A DNA stretch of 64,000 nt from a bacterium. Lineage in GTDB: Bacteria; 4484-113; JAFGCY01. The number at the start of each line of letters is the position of its first letter. Position 1 is the first letter of the stretch. Below, piece by piece: positions 7,712 to 16,888 of the stretch. The notes beneath the pieces were generated by a model, which was given only the letters and a program-made list of their open reading frames with translations, did no database searches and was not told where the DNA came from. The stretch spans positions 1-64,000 of the forward strand of contig JAFGCY010000006.1 in assembly GCA_016932385.1 (NCBI GenBank). The letters run 5' to 3'. The position numbers and the translations under genes were made by a program.

Positions 7712-8206
7712 ATGGACCGCGCGAAGAGTATCGAAATGCTACGCCAGTGCGTCTCCGACGAACTGCAGGCGATTCACCAGTACATGTATTGGCACTTCCA
7801 CCTCGACGACCAGGGCTTTATGCCGTTGGCGGCGCTGTTCCGCCGGATCGCGATCGAGGAGATGCGGCACCTGGAGATGATCGCCGAGCGCGTGCTGTTT
7901 TTAAAGGGCGACGTGGAGATGGTGCCCTCGGGGCCGGTGGAGAAGCTTCTTGAGCCCGCGGCGATCGTCCAGCGCGCCGCGGAGATGGAGCAGCTGGCCG
8001 CCGACGCCTACAACGGTTACGCGATCGAGTGCGCCAACAACCGCGACTCGGCCAGCAAATCGATGTTCGAGGCGCTGGTGGTGGACGAGGAAGGCCACTT
8101 CGACGAGTTCGACAAGCAGCTCGACAACATCAAGCGTTTCGGACCGAACTACCTGGCGCTGCAGTCGTTCAACCAGGGCGCCGGCGAGGGAGCCCCGGCG
8201 GAGTAG
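7712..8206 (+). CDS. bfr: Bacterioferritin
   Basis: A 164-residue four-helix-bundle ferritin that oxidises and stores iron in a 24-mer cage. The diiron ligands are visible: E17 in SDELQAIHQY, E50xxH53 in IEEMRHLEM, a Glu in helix C near E93, and E126xxH129 in DEEGHFDEF. M51, directly after E50, matches the methionine that binds heme between subunits in E. coli Bfr, so bacterioferritin is preferred over plain ferritin. Length fits. The ATG has a GAGG ribosome site. It is divergent from perR with 190 bases between, fitting joint control of iron and peroxide. Confidence 0.9.
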   Translation: MDRAKSIEMLRQCVSDELQAIHQYMYWHFHLDDQGFMPLAALFRRIAIEEMRHLEMIAERVLFLKGDVEMVPSGPVEKLLEPAAIVQRAAEMEQLAADAYNGYAIECANNRDSASKSMFEALVVDEEGHFDEFDKQLDNIKRFGPNYLALQSFNQGAGEGAPAE

Positions 8207-8207
8207 T

Positions 8208-9338
8208 CTAGTTGAACCCGTCGACGTAATCGATCCGCGCGCCGTCGGCGCCGGTCCATTGCGCGTACGCGTCGAACTTCGCGGCCACCTGCTTTTGGAC
8301 ACGCTTATTCAGCTTGCCCCAGGCGTTGAGCGATACCGCCAGCGTCTGACCGGGCTTGACGCGCCAGCCGGCCTGGATCCGCCCGTCGATGAACACCGCA
8401 GCGTCCACCTGCGCCGCCTGGCGGTAGATGTGCTTGTAGCCGGGCTCGTCGATCACGCGGGCCTTGTCGCGCCAGGCCAGCAGCAGGTTGTCGAACTTGG
8501 GCACGATGACCACGGGCGGCAGGTCCTCGGGCGTTTTCAGCAACTCGTCAACGTCCGCGGCGCAGACAAGCTGCCCCGCCGGCCAGCCCGTCACGGCGAC
8601 GTCCGCCAACTCGGCCTGGTTGGCCGCGTAGATCGCCTTGGCCTCGGCGGCCTTCATCCCCGTCCAGTAGGCGAAGTCCTTCAGTGTCGCCGGCCCATAG
8701 GCGCCGAAATAGCGTAGCATGAGCTCGCGGTTGGCGGCCTTGACCGCCGGCACCTGCCACTTCAGGTCGGGCAGCCACAGGTCGCGGCGGGCGAATCTGG
8801 GGTGGTTGCCCTCGACGCCGGCGAAGACCACGTCGCCGGCCAGGGCCAGCGCGCGCACGTCGATGCCGTAGCCGGCGCCCGTGAGTTCCTTAAGCTCGGG
8901 GATCATTTCGTGCAAGCGGTGGCGCGAGACCGGGCCCTTTTTCAGCGCGGCCATGATCTTCTGGTTGCGGCGCTTCAGCTCAGCCTCGTCGACGCCCTGG
9001 CTCTTCAAGTAGCGCAGGAACCAGTAGTCCTTCTTCTCCAGCTGGCGCGCGACAAAGAGCGGCAGGTCGACGCTGGCCAGCGTGTGCACCGTGCCGCGCA
9101 GGCACCAGACGCGGGTAAGCGTCTTGTCCTCGTACTGCGCCTGGTCGGCCCAGGGATACGGCGTGTCGGGCCGACGCGTCCAGACCGCCACCGGCACGCT
9201 GGCGAGGTATTGCGACTGCACGGCGACCAGCCGGCGAACGACCTCGAGGGGCGCGAGCTGGTGGCTGAAGAAGCCCTGCCGGCGCAGAATGAACGCCATG
9301 GCCCGGCGCGGGGAGACCTTCGGCAGCGCGGATGTCAT
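8208..9338 (-). CDS. HTH_42 winged-helix protein, AlkX/YcaQ DNA glycosylase superfamily
   Basis: About 376 residues. The family (Pfam HTH_42; AlkX, YcaQ, AlkZ) unhooks DNA cross-links and alkylated bases by base excision. The signature AVQSQYLASVP near residues 39-49 contains the QxQ catalytic pair (Q41, Q43). It is followed by tandem winged-helix domains, the LRGTVHTLASVDLP segment and a C-terminal beta barrel with VPKFDNLLLAW. Start set at 9338 because TACAAT sits 6 bases upstream, a leaderless pattern; an in-frame ATG at 9383 would overlap the divergent promoter. It is convergent with bfr, with 1 base between the stops. The role as a glycosylase is family inference. Confidence 0.85.
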   Translation of the reverse strand: MTSALPKVSPRRAMAFILRRQGFFSHQLAPLEVVRRLVAVQSQYLASVPVAVWTRRPDTPYPWADQAQYEDKTLTRVWCLRGTVHTLASVDLPLFVARQLEKKDYWFLRYLKSQGVDEAELKRRNQKIMAALKKGPVSRHRLHEMIPELKELTGAGYGIDVRALALAGDVVFAGVEGNHPRFARRDLWLPDLKWQVPAVKAANRELMLRYFGAYGPATLKDFAYWTGMKAAEAKAIYAANQAELADVAVTGWPAGQLVCAADVDELLKTPEDLPPVVIVPKFDNLLLAWRDKARVIDEPGYKHIYRQAAQVDAAVFIDGRIQAGWRVKPGQTLAVSLNAWGKLNKRVQKQVAAKFDAYAQWTGADGARIDYVDGFN

Positions 9339-9457
9339 GGGGGTATTGTATGTGACGCCGGTTTCCGGTAGAGGCGATGTCACGCCATTGCGTGATCGCC
9401 CCGACCGTTCTGTTCCAACGACTCAGCATCTCCCCCACACTCCCCTCAATCTATGCT

Positions 9458-10387
9458 ATGTTTCCACCAGTGGAAATCATCGATCAGTTTCGCGGCTGTC
9501 TGATCGGCCTGGCCATCGGAGACGCGCTCGGCGCGCCGGTGGAAGGGCTCAGCGCGGCCGCGATCAAACAGCGCTACGGCAAGGTCACCGAGCTGCTGCC
9601 CGACATAGAGCGCCAGCGGCCGGCCGGCGCCACCACCGACGACACCGCGATGATGCGCTGCATCCTGGACAGCTATCTCGCGCTGGGCGACTTCGATCCC
9701 CACGACATCGCCGACCGCTTTCTTGATTGGTACCGGCGCGACCCGGTCGGCATCGGCCTGCTGACACGCGAGGCCTGCGAGAACCTGCACTACGGCTACA
9801 ATTTCGAGCGCGCCGGCCACGACGCCTGGCAGGAGTTGCCCGACAACCTGCGCCTGGGCAACGGCAGCCTGATGCGCTGCGCCCCGACGGGCCTGCTGCG
9901 TTACCACGACCACATCCGCCTCGTCGGCGAGTCGCGCGTGATCAGCGGCATCACGCACTACGACGAGCGCTGCAAGCTGGCCTGCGTCGCCCAGAACCTG
10001 GCAATCGCGCACCTGATGCTGGTCGGCGTGGACGGGCTCTTAGACGAGCTGTTGGAATTCATCGAGCCGCGCAACACCGTGCTGGGCTACGCCCTGGCCG
10101 CCCTGCCCCAGCTGGGCGTGCGCGAACTGCGTTCCAGCGGCTGCGTGGTGGACACGCTGCAGGCGGCGGTCTGGGCGGCGCTGTACTGCGACGAATTCGC
10201 GGAGGGGCTGACGCTTTTGGTCAACCTCGGTGACAATGCCGACACCACCTGCGCGGTCGCCGGCGCGCTGTTGGGCGCGCGCTTCGGCGTCGCGGCGATC
10301 CCGCAGCGCTGGCTGGACGCCCTTGGTGAGGCCCAGGCCCTCGACGACGGCGCCCGGCGGCTCTACGACCTCAGCGAGGGGCGTTAA
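9458..10387 (+). CDS. ADP-ribosylglycohydrolase (DraG/ARH family)
   Basis: About 309 residues of an all-helical, dinuclear-Mg enzyme that removes ADP-ribose from proteins or small molecules. Seen: the N-terminal motif GCLIGLAIGDALGAPVEG, the metal-binding TDDTAM, the GNGSLMRCAP segment, and the C-terminal metal motif NLGDNADTT where families usually show GGDTDT or similar. The start is uncertain: ATG 9458, or GTG 9470 which has TATGTT 7 bases upstream. No ADP-ribosyltransferase lies next to it, so a DraT pairing is not supported and the substrate is unknown. Its 3' end overlaps the convergent DinB-like gene by four bases. Confidence 0.88.
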   Translation: MFPPVEIIDQFRGCLIGLAIGDALGAPVEGLSAAAIKQRYGKVTELLPDIERQRPAGATTDDTAMMRCILDSYLALGDFDPHDIADRFLDWYRRDPVGIGLLTREACENLHYGYNFERAGHDAWQELPDNLRLGNGSLMRCAPTGLLRYHDHIRLVGESRVISGITHYDERCKLACVAQNLAIAHLMLVGVDGLLDELLEFIEPRNTVLGYALAALPQLGVRELRSSGCVVDTLQAAVWAALYCDEFAEGLTLLVNLGDNADTTCAVAGALLGARFGVAAIPQRWLDALGEAQALDDGARRLYDLSEGR

Positions 10388-10887
10388 TCGGTCTGCTCGC
10401 TGGCCCAGAACAACAGATCGCTGCCCTGGGGCGGATCGATGCCGCGGGCGCGCAGCAGCTGGGCGATCCCGCCTAGGTGCCAGAAGCAGTGCGTCGCGGC
10501 GTGGCTGAGCGCCAGCCGTACCGGCACGGTGAACGTGCCGGCCACGCGCGTCTTGAATTCGAACAGCTCCAGCCCCCGCTCCGGCAGCAGGTCGCTGGCG
10601 ACCTGCTCATGGCGCGCCAGGCACCGCCGGGCCCAGGCCAGCGCGGCCGGCCAGTCCGCCGGCGGCAGCTGCGGATACTCCACCGGCTCGTCGCCGGCCA
10701 GGTGGTCGGCGTAGCGATGCAGCGGGGTAAAGGCGTGCACGAACATGCCGTTTAGCTCGGGCCAGTCCGGATTGCCTGTCGGGGTGGCCAGCCAGGCCGG
10801 CTCGCGGTTCTCCGCCCAGATCGCCCACTTGTCGAGCTGCCAGACCAGCCAGGCATTCAATTCCAGCGCGCTGATTCCATTGTCCAT
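10384..10887 (-). CDS. DinB-like four-helix metalloprotein
   Basis: A 167-residue protein resembling the DinB/YfiT superfamily, small helical bundles with three metal-binding histidines. Candidate ligands are the His in TPLHRYADHL and the pair in SHAATHCFWHLGG, the usual C-terminal HxxxH type. Such proteins are often thiol transferases (bacillithiol or mycothiol dependent) or of unknown activity. It begins 3 bases after the stop of the upstream glycosyltransferase on the same strand (TAAACGATG), so it is the second gene of an operon. No thiol cofactor genes are in the window, so the activity is open. Confidence 0.7.
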   Translation of the reverse strand: MDNGISALELNAWLVWQLDKWAIWAENREPAWLATPTGNPDWPELNGMFVHAFTPLHRYADHLAGDEPVEYPQLPPADWPAALAWARRCLARHEQVASDLLPERGLELFEFKTRVAGTFTVPVRLALSHAATHCFWHLGGIAQLLRARGIDPPQGSDLLFWASEQTD

Positions 10888-10890
10888 CGT

Positions 10891-13116
10891 TTAGTCCTTC
10901 GGCGCCTTGGGCACGCCCGAATGCAGTTCGCGATGCGGGATCCCCAACATCCGGCACCAGTTGAGCGCCAGGCGGTTGAGCGCCCCGCCCTGCCCGTGCA
11001 CCTGGCCGCTGAGTTCGTTCAGCCAGCGGCCGTCGGGCACCTGGGCCCGTGACCGGCACTTGCGCCGCCAGCGCGTGATCGCCGCGGGATGCGTGACGAG
11101 CCACAGCCGCGACCGCAGCCAGCCCAGCCAGTCCAGCGGCCGCGTGAACAACAGGCTAAGGCCGGTGCCCAGCTCTAGCAGGCAGGCAAACGGCATAAGC
11201 GCCCAGAGCACCGAGGCCGGATAGAAGCCGAGGATGTTCAGGCAACGATTGCGCTCCATGAGATAGCGCAGGTGCGGCCGGCCCAGCCGGCGCGCCGTCG
11301 AGCCCGCCAGGTGGATCGCGATGCTTTTCGGTTCCTTGGCCACCGTGCCGCCCGCCAGGCGCAGCATGAAGCCCAGCGCCACGTCCTCGTGATAGGCGAA
11401 GTACTGCTGCGGCAGAAGCTCGGGCAGCAGTTGCGCGATCGCCTTGCGCGGGAAGCAGCACAACCCGCCGCTGGGATAGAAGCAGGCCGGAATCCCGCCG
11501 TAGGCGTCGGTCACGATATGCCCGAACAGCGAGAAGCCGTGGTTGCGCCGCGACTCGGCCAGGGCCGCTTCCACCGACGGCCAGCTGGAGCCGACGTACT
11601 GTTCGTCGGTATCCAGTTCCGCCTCGATTGCCTGCTGAACCGGCGCGATCTCTTCTTCGTACTCGATATCGATCAAGCGCCCCGAGACCGCGGCGGCCGC
11701 GCTACGCTGGGCGGCGTAGACCAGATTGCGCACGCAGTCCGGATCGGGCACCGAGTCGTTATTAATAAGCACGATGTACTCGCCCTCGGCCAGGCTGGCG
11801 CCCCAGTTCACGCCACCGCTGAAGCCCAGGTTGCGCTCGAGCCTTAGCGCGCGGATCTCGGGATGCGTCACCGCCAGCAGGTCGGCCTCGTCCACGACGC
11901 TTCCGTTATCGACGACGATGATCTCCAGCGACTGGTAGGTCTGCTCCCTGAGCGCCGCCAGGCAGCGCTTGGTCAACTCCAGGCCGTTGTAGTTGACCAG
12001 GATCACGCTGGCCAGCGGGAACAACTCGTCGGCGGCCCGTACGCGCGATGCGACCTCGGCCTGCGCAATGGCGGCCACCTCCGCTTCGGTTTCCAGCAAC
12101 CCGTGCTTCGGCGCCGGCGGCTCGGCTTTGGGCGGGGTCAGGTCGTGGCGCGGTACGAACCACCGCGCGACCGCCGCGGACCGCACCTTGCGCCGCGGAC
12201 CGTCTTGCGCCCGCAGGCGCCAGGCCCGTGGCAAGCCGGCCAGCAGGAAGAACAGCGCCGGCCAGAGCCAGGGCTTGAACAGCGTCCTGACGAAGTGCCA
12301 GCACTCGTAGACGACAAGTGGCCAGAGGTTGGCCAGCTGGTCGGCTAGCGTGTCGTTGCGGGCCAGCATCAGGTAGCGGTTCTTCTCCGCGCGCAGCTGG
12401 ATCAGGTAATTCTTGCGACCGCCGCTGCCGTGGCTCTCGTGCCAGGCGACGCAGTCCGGCTCGTAATAGGCGCGCCAGCCGGCCAGATTGGCCCGCCAGT
12501 CCAGATCGACGTCCTCGAAATAGGCGAAAAACGCCTCGTCGAACACCTGCCCGCCCTGGTCCAGCGCCCCGCCCCAGGCGATGCTTTCCAGCATCTCGCG
12601 GCGGTAGGCGATCGCCGCCGCCGAGCCGCCGAAGACGAAGCCGCCGTTGTCGTACTGCCCCTGGTCTTTTTCACCGCGGCCGCGGTGCGCCGGCGTGCGG
12701 TCGAGGTACAGCAGGTGGCCGGTGGAGTCGATGCGCCCCGAGCCGTCGCCGCGCAGCGTCTTGGGCACCACCGTGCCGATGCGCGGATTGGCGTAGAACA
12801 CCCTGAGCGCCGAGCGGACGAAGGCCGGATCGAGCCAGGCATCGCAGTTCAAGAGCACGATGTAGTCGCCGGTGGTCCGGCTGAGCGCTTGGTTGTTGGC
12901 CGCGGCGAACCCGCGGTTGACGGGATTGGTGATCAGCGTCAGGTCGCGGTAGCCGGCCAGCAGGTCGGGAGCGAACTCGGGGCTGGCGTTGTCGACCAGC
13001 ACGACTTCATACAGGCCGTAATCCTGGGCGTAGATGCTGTCGAGCGCGCGCCCCAGCATCTCCTCGGTATGCCAGTTCACGAGCACGTAGCTGACCAGCG
13101 GCACTCCGGCGTTCAC
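10891..13116 (-). CDS. Tandem GT2 glycosyltransferase
   Basis: About 741 residues with two family-2 glycosyltransferase (GT-A) domains in one chain. Domain 1 begins at once (VSYVLVNW, VVLVDNAS, NRGFAAANN, LLNCDAW); domain 2 begins near residue 370 (ASVILVNYNG, IIVVDNGS, NLGFSGGVNWG, LINNDS). One or two hydrophobic segments separate and follow them (near the LWPALFFLLAGLP stretch and the C-terminal WALMPFACLLELG), so it is membrane associated. Rhamnosyl- or other surface-polysaccharide transfer is the usual role. I chose the GTG at 13116 because TATAAT ends exactly 6 bases upstream (leaderless); longer starts at ATG 13164 or 13293 would bury that promoter. Followed by the DinB-like gene. Confidence 0.85.
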   Translation of the reverse strand: MNAGVPLVSYVLVNWHTEEMLGRALDSIYAQDYGLYEVVLVDNASPEFAPDLLAGYRDLTLITNPVNRGFAAANNQALSRTTGDYIVLLNCDAWLDPAFVRSALRVFYANPRIGTVVPKTLRGDGSGRIDSTGHLLYLDRTPAHRGRGEKDQGQYDNGGFVFGGSAAAIAYRREMLESIAWGGALDQGGQVFDEAFFAYFEDVDLDWRANLAGWRAYYEPDCVAWHESHGSGGRKNYLIQLRAEKNRYLMLARNDTLADQLANLWPLVVYECWHFVRTLFKPWLWPALFFLLAGLPRAWRLRAQDGPRRKVRSAAVARWFVPRHDLTPPKAEPPAPKHGLLETEAEVAAIAQAEVASRVRAADELFPLASVILVNYNGLELTKRCLAALREQTYQSLEIIVVDNGSVVDEADLLAVTHPEIRALRLERNLGFSGGVNWGASLAEGEYIVLINNDSVPDPDCVRNLVYAAQRSAAAAVSGRLIDIEYEEEIAPVQQAIEAELDTDEQYVGSSWPSVEAALAESRRNHGFSLFGHIVTDAYGGIPACFYPSGGLCCFPRKAIAQLLPELLPQQYFAYHEDVALGFMLRLAGGTVAKEPKSIAIHLAGSTARRLGRPHLRYLMERNRCLNILGFYPASVLWALMPFACLLELGTGLSLLFTRPLDWLGWLRSRLWLVTHPAAITRWRRKCRSRAQVPDGRWLNELSGQVHGQGGALNRLALNWCRMLGIPHRELHSGVPKAPKD

Positions 13117-13122
13117 GTTGAG

Positions 13123-13128
13123 ATTATA
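13123..13128 (-). promoter_or_regulatory. Perfect -10 box placed 6 bases before the glycosyltransferase GTG
   Basis: Minus strand TATAAT at 13128-13123, then CTCAAC, then GTG. No Shine-Dalgarno lies between, so this fits leaderless initiation. Confidence 0.5.
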
Positions 13129-13217
13129 CTTTCCGGGTCCGGCGAAAAACCGGGATGGATTTTCAAACATGCGGTTGGTTTCTCCCGTCAGGCAGCTATC
13201 AAGTCCGGAGGTGGGAT

Positions 13218-14699
13218 ATGCCTGTACGTGTGTTGTTGATCCTGGTGGCGCTGTTGGCCATGACAGTAAGTGCCAGCGCCCAGGACCCCCCAACCCAAAA
13301 CGTGGTGCAAAAGGACGTTGTTGTCATTTCCGAGAGTGCCGATCCGGCGGCCGTGCTGGTCGGCGAGGATGCCGCGGCTTACCTGGTCAGCGAAAACGGA
13401 GCCAAGATCTACACTGAATTGTTGAAAGCGATCGAGCAGCTGGTCGACTCCGGCGACCTGAGCCAGGACGGCGCGAAAAGATTGAATCAACTGCTGGAAG
13501 ACCTGAAGGAAAGTACTTCGACGCTGTTGTCGTTGAAGGGTTTAAACACCGCCACCGTCAATACTAACCCCAACTACGACGCCAATTACCGCTCGATCTC
13601 CGGCGGGCAGACACCGCCGAGGGTCGAGTCGGAAATCGCGGTATACATCGAAGGCGACGCGGACACGGGAAGCTACACGATTGCGCCGGTCGGCGAGGAC
13701 GAAGCCGGCAGTTATACCGTGGTCATTGGCGGTGACGGCGAGAGCCAGACCTTTACCGTGTACGCCGGTGAAGACGGCGAGTATCAGGTCGTTTCCGGCA
13801 ATTCGGGCGAATCCGACCCGTTCACGAGCATGCAGGTCGACGGCGAGGTCGTGGTGATGAACGGGGACGAGGACGGGCCCGTGACCGCCGACTCCCTGGA
13901 AGTCACGATCGACGAAGACGGTAATTACAAGTACGTCATGGTGAATCCCGAGGGGGATGGCGAGGATCCCGCGGTCGCCTTCACGATCGTGACCGAGGAA
14001 GACGGCGTGGCCAAAACGATCACGGTAACGCCGGACATGCAGGCCGAGGCCGACTTCATGACGGTTACCATCGGCGAGGACGGCGAGGCCAAGATCATCG
14101 ACCTGACCGGTGATCCCGAAATCAAGGCCACCCGCCTGGTCGTGAAGATCGGCGAGGACGGCGCCGTCACGGTCGACGGCGAAGGGATCGACGAGGACGA
14201 ACTGCGGGAGATTCGGGAGAGCATCGAGCAGGATCTCAAGGACGGCGAGGGTCTGCAGTCCTTCCTTGAGCTCGATGATCTGACCGAGTTGCGCGAATTT
14301 CAGAACGGCAACGCGCACCTTTTTATGATCAAACCGCATCTTGAAGCATTGAAGGAACTCCAGGGGCTGAGCGAAGAGGAACTGGAAGCCCTGGACCTGC
14401 CGGAGAAGCTTCTCAAGCTGTACGAGTTGAAGGAGCTGGAAGGCCTGAAGGAACTTGAAAACCTGGACAGCCTGAAGTTCATGTACGAACTGCCGGAGCT
14501 GGAAGCGCTGGAAGAATTGCGTGAACTGCCACAGCTTCAGGAGCTGGAAGGGCTGGACAAGCTGTCTGAGCTAGAAGAACTTAAGGAACTCGACGGCCTG
14601 CACGAGGAAATCGAGCGCGTGTTGAAGGAAGTGGAATCGTTGTTAGAGGAACTGGCTGAATTGAAGGAACTCAAGGAAGCCGAGATCGTTGGAGTGTAA
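13218..14699 (+). CDS. Exported acidic protein with Gly-Glu-Asp-Gly and Leu-Glu-Leu repeats
   Basis: About 493 residues. The ATG at 13218 has GGAGGTGGG upstream and opens a clean signal peptide (MPVRVLLILVALLAM, cleavage after ASA). Residues about 35-130 are mixed helix. About 140-330 is a very acidic beta-rich array built on short units like GEDGE, DEDGN and EEDGV. The last 110 residues are an unusual Leu/Glu/Lys array of units such as LKELEGLKELENL and LEALEELRELPQL, predicted helical but not a canonical LRR. No enzyme motif is seen. Likely a secreted calcium- or surface-binding protein, inferred from charge only. A strong terminator follows. Confidence 0.75.
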   Translation: MPVRVLLILVALLAMTVSASAQDPPTQNVVQKDVVVISESADPAAVLVGEDAAAYLVSENGAKIYTELLKAIEQLVDSGDLSQDGAKRLNQLLEDLKESTSTLLSLKGLNTATVNTNPNYDANYRSISGGQTPPRVESEIAVYIEGDADTGSYTIAPVGEDEAGSYTVVIGGDGESQTFTVYAGEDGEYQVVSGNSGESDPFTSMQVDGEVVVMNGDEDGPVTADSLEVTIDEDGNYKYVMVNPEGDGEDPAVAFTIVTEEDGVAKTITVTPDMQAEADFMTVTIGEDGEAKIIDLTGDPEIKATRLVVKIGEDGAVTVDGEGIDEDELREIRESIEQDLKDGEGLQSFLELDDLTELREFQNGNAHLFMIKPHLEALKELQGLSEEELEALDLPEKLLKLYELKELEGLKELENLDSLKFMYELPELEALEELRELPQLQELEGLDKLSELEELKELDGLHEEIERVLKEVESLLEELAELKELKEAEIVGV

Positions 14700-14745
14700 T
14701 TGATTAACTAGCTACCAAGGATACCTTTACCTCTCATTGCCAGAT

Positions 14746-14776
14746 GGCCCGGCAACCTCCCGCCGGGCCTCTTTTT
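14746..14776 (+). terminator. Rho-independent terminator after the acidic exported protein
   Basis: A perfect 8-base stem GGCCCGGC (14746-14753) / GCCGGGCC (14762-14769), an 8-base loop, then TCTTTTT. It sits 47 bases after the stop codon at 14699. Confidence 0.85.
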
Positions 14777-14780
14777 ATCT

Positions 14781-14804
14781 GTAGGGGCCGCATTCATGCG
14801 GCCC
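14781..14804 (+). repeat. REP-like GTAG hairpin (copy 3)
   Basis: GTAG (14781-14784) followed directly by a perfect 8-base stem GGGCCGCA-TTCA-TGCGGCCC. It is paired with the opposite-facing copy 4 at 14893-14915. Between them lies a 15-base imperfect direct repeat (TTGGTAGGACTTCCC / TTGGCAGGACTTCCC, about 14822-14852). Confidence 0.65.
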
Positions 14805-14892
14805 TAGGAGCCATCCCGCCCTTGGTAGGACTTCCCTTTGGCAGGACTTCCCTACCGATCTCTGTTCCGTTATCAGTGTCTCATCCGCGACC

Positions 14893-14915
14893 GGCGGTCG
14901 TCCCGACCGCCCTAC
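14893..14915 (-). repeat. REP-like GTAG hairpin (copy 4, opposite strand)
   Basis: Minus strand: GTAG (14915-14912), then a perfect 7-base stem GGCGGTC-GGGAC-GACCGCC. Copies 3 and 4 face each other across 88 bases. Confidence 0.65.
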
Positions 14916-14991
14916 CATTAGTACGGGTAACTCGCTGATCGCTCCTCCAGGCCATCGGCGCGCTCAGAATTTATACTTTGAATCCTGTCTG

Positions 14992-14997
14992 TATAAT
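14992..14997 (+). promoter_or_regulatory. -10 box of the dockerin lipoprotein gene
   Basis: TATAAT at 14992-14997, giving a leader of about 23 bases that contains a GGGAG ribosome site before the ATG at 15027. No good -35 hexamer at 17 bases. Confidence 0.5.
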
Positions 14998-15026
14998 CAG
15001 GCAAGTTAAAGACTGGGAGTTTTCGG

Positions 15027-16862
15027 ATGCGCGCGATTTGGTTAGTTGCTTTGCTGCCGTTAGTTTTGCTGCCCGCCTGCCAGGCCGCCGACCAGTTGCT
15101 GGATAACCAGCCGGCGGATACCATGGAAGCTTCACCGGCCCTGGCCGAGATCGACCGGCTGGCGACACCCGCCGGCGTGGACCCGACCGTGTTCGACGAG
15201 CTGAAAACCGAGCTCAAGCGGGTGATCAGCGAGTATCACGGCGGCAAGCTGCCCGCCCAGAGCCCGCCAACCGCGGAGGATGTCCTGCCGGTGGTTACGC
15301 TGGGCGAGGACAACCTGATGTACTGGTACCTGAACAACCCGGGCGATTACAACCAGGATGGCATCGTGGGCGTCAGCGACCTGACGCCGCTGGGCCAGCA
15401 TTTCCTGGAGGCCGGCCCGTTCGCCGAGGATTCGGCCGCCTTCGTCGTCGACGGCAACGGCGACGGCCTGATCAACGTCAGCGACATCACGCCGATCGGC
15501 CAGAACTTCAACAACACCATCACGTCGTACACCGTCTACGCCAGCGCCGATATCGAGGACCACCCGCGGATCACCAGCGCCAAGACCACCTCGGAAGCCG
15601 CGGCGGTCGGCACCGTGAATGTCGCGGACTTCACCGCCGCGCCGAACACGCGCAAAGCGCTCAGTTTCGACTGCAGTGCGCACCTGCAGGAATACCGCTG
15701 GGTGGTACCGTCCAACGGCACGGACGAGGGTACGGCCAGCGATGCACTGAGCGGCTACTGGCAGACGACCGATATCCTGCCGGAGGGACAACAAGGCTCC
15801 CGAGCCTTTGCCTTCTTCGCTCAGAACCTGCTGACCGTGACCTACCTTAATCCCGTCGATTACAACATTATGATGACGCAGGCCACCGATGAAACCGCCA
15901 CAACCTGGACCACGCCGGTGAACATCTCGGAAAGCGCCGTCGATTACGACACCTTCCCGACGGGCATCGCCACCGACAATTACTTGATCATCACTTATTT
16001 CTATCGCGGAGACGCGATCGCGCGGCAGTACACGTTCAGTACCTCGACCTGGGCGCCCCCCGTCACATTCTGGGAGAATCCCGCCAACGCCAGTTCCGCA
16101 ATCAAGCAAGTCGCGGGCCAGCTGACCAAATTCAGCAAGTGCCAGTTGGGAATGATCGGCGACAAGATCTATGTCTGCCTGGATTACGACAACGTGATCT
16201 ACTACGGCATGTACGGTGATCTGCAGCCGGCCTACACGGGGACGAATCTCAGCGTTCCTTCACTGGTGAGCGGCGGCGAGCATGAAGCGGTGATCAGCTT
16301 CTGGGACGACGATTCCTATCGCAGCATGTACATCGACTACCATGACACCGAGGACGCGCTGCAATTCGAAGACTTGCTCTGGGATTGGCCTTATGAATGG
16401 CACGGCCAGTGCCTCGGGCAGGATATGGACGGCGGCTACCAGATGCTGGTTCCACTGAACAACAGCCAGCTGGCGCTGGCCTGGCTGTCCGGTCACGATA
16501 TGCCGCAACTGCTCTTCGATTGCCAGCCCGACCAGATTCAGAATGTCGAATTCATCCCCGGTTACGCCAGCTTCATGCCGGCTTCCGTGGTGTTTGTCCA
16601 GCACGCGGGCCAGGTATCGATGTTAACGCTGATGCCAACCGGTGAATCCGGCGAACATACGTTCGCGCTGTCACCGCAGCAACAACTGCTGGCCAGCTAT
16701 GATCCCGGGCATGAAGTTCTCACCTTTTCGGTCGCCTACAAGTTCAACCATCTCGGCACGAAAGTGCAACTGGCGCCGGTACTTTCGACGGTTGACGAAA
16801 ACGAGATGGAGCGCATCCTGAATCCCGGGCTGTTCCAGTTCGGCGTGCGAGTGAGTTTCTAA
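15027..16862 (+). CDS. Lipoprotein with dockerin type I-like doublet
   Basis: A 611-residue protein with a signal peptide and lipobox (LLPAC, cysteine at about residue 18). Residues about 107-155 hold two EF-hand-like dockerin units: DYNQDGIVGVSDLTPLGQHF and DGNGDGLINVSDITPIGQNF. Each has the calcium-binding DxNxDGxxxxxD pattern. Dockerins bind cohesins in cellulosomes, but many bacteria outside the Firmicutes use them on surface proteins without cellulosomes. The C-terminal 450 residues are beta-rich (sandwich or propeller) with no catalytic motif I recognise. Expected on the cell surface or periplasmic leaflet. A cohesin partner is not visible in this window. Confidence 0.8.
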   Translation: MRAIWLVALLPLVLLPACQAADQLLDNQPADTMEASPALAEIDRLATPAGVDPTVFDELKTELKRVISEYHGGKLPAQSPPTAEDVLPVVTLGEDNLMYWYLNNPGDYNQDGIVGVSDLTPLGQHFLEAGPFAEDSAAFVVDGNGDGLINVSDITPIGQNFNNTITSYTVYASADIEDHPRITSAKTTSEAAAVGTVNVADFTAAPNTRKALSFDCSAHLQEYRWVVPSNGTDEGTASDALSGYWQTTDILPEGQQGSRAFAFFAQNLLTVTYLNPVDYNIMMTQATDETATTWTTPVNISESAVDYDTFPTGIATDNYLIITYFYRGDAIARQYTFSTSTWAPPVTFWENPANASSAIKQVAGQLTKFSKCQLGMIGDKIYVCLDYDNVIYYGMYGDLQPAYTGTNLSVPSLVSGGEHEAVISFWDDDSYRSMYIDYHDTEDALQFEDLLWDWPYEWHGQCLGQDMDGGYQMLVPLNNSQLALAWLSGHDMPQLLFDCQPDQIQNVEFIPGYASFMPASVVFVQHAGQVSMLTLMPTGESGEHTFALSPQQQLLASYDPGHEVLTFSVAYKFNHLGTKVQLAPVLSTVDENEMERILNPGLFQFGVRVSF

Positions 16863-16888
16863 GCCTCGCGGCACGCTAGCCAGCTGTT

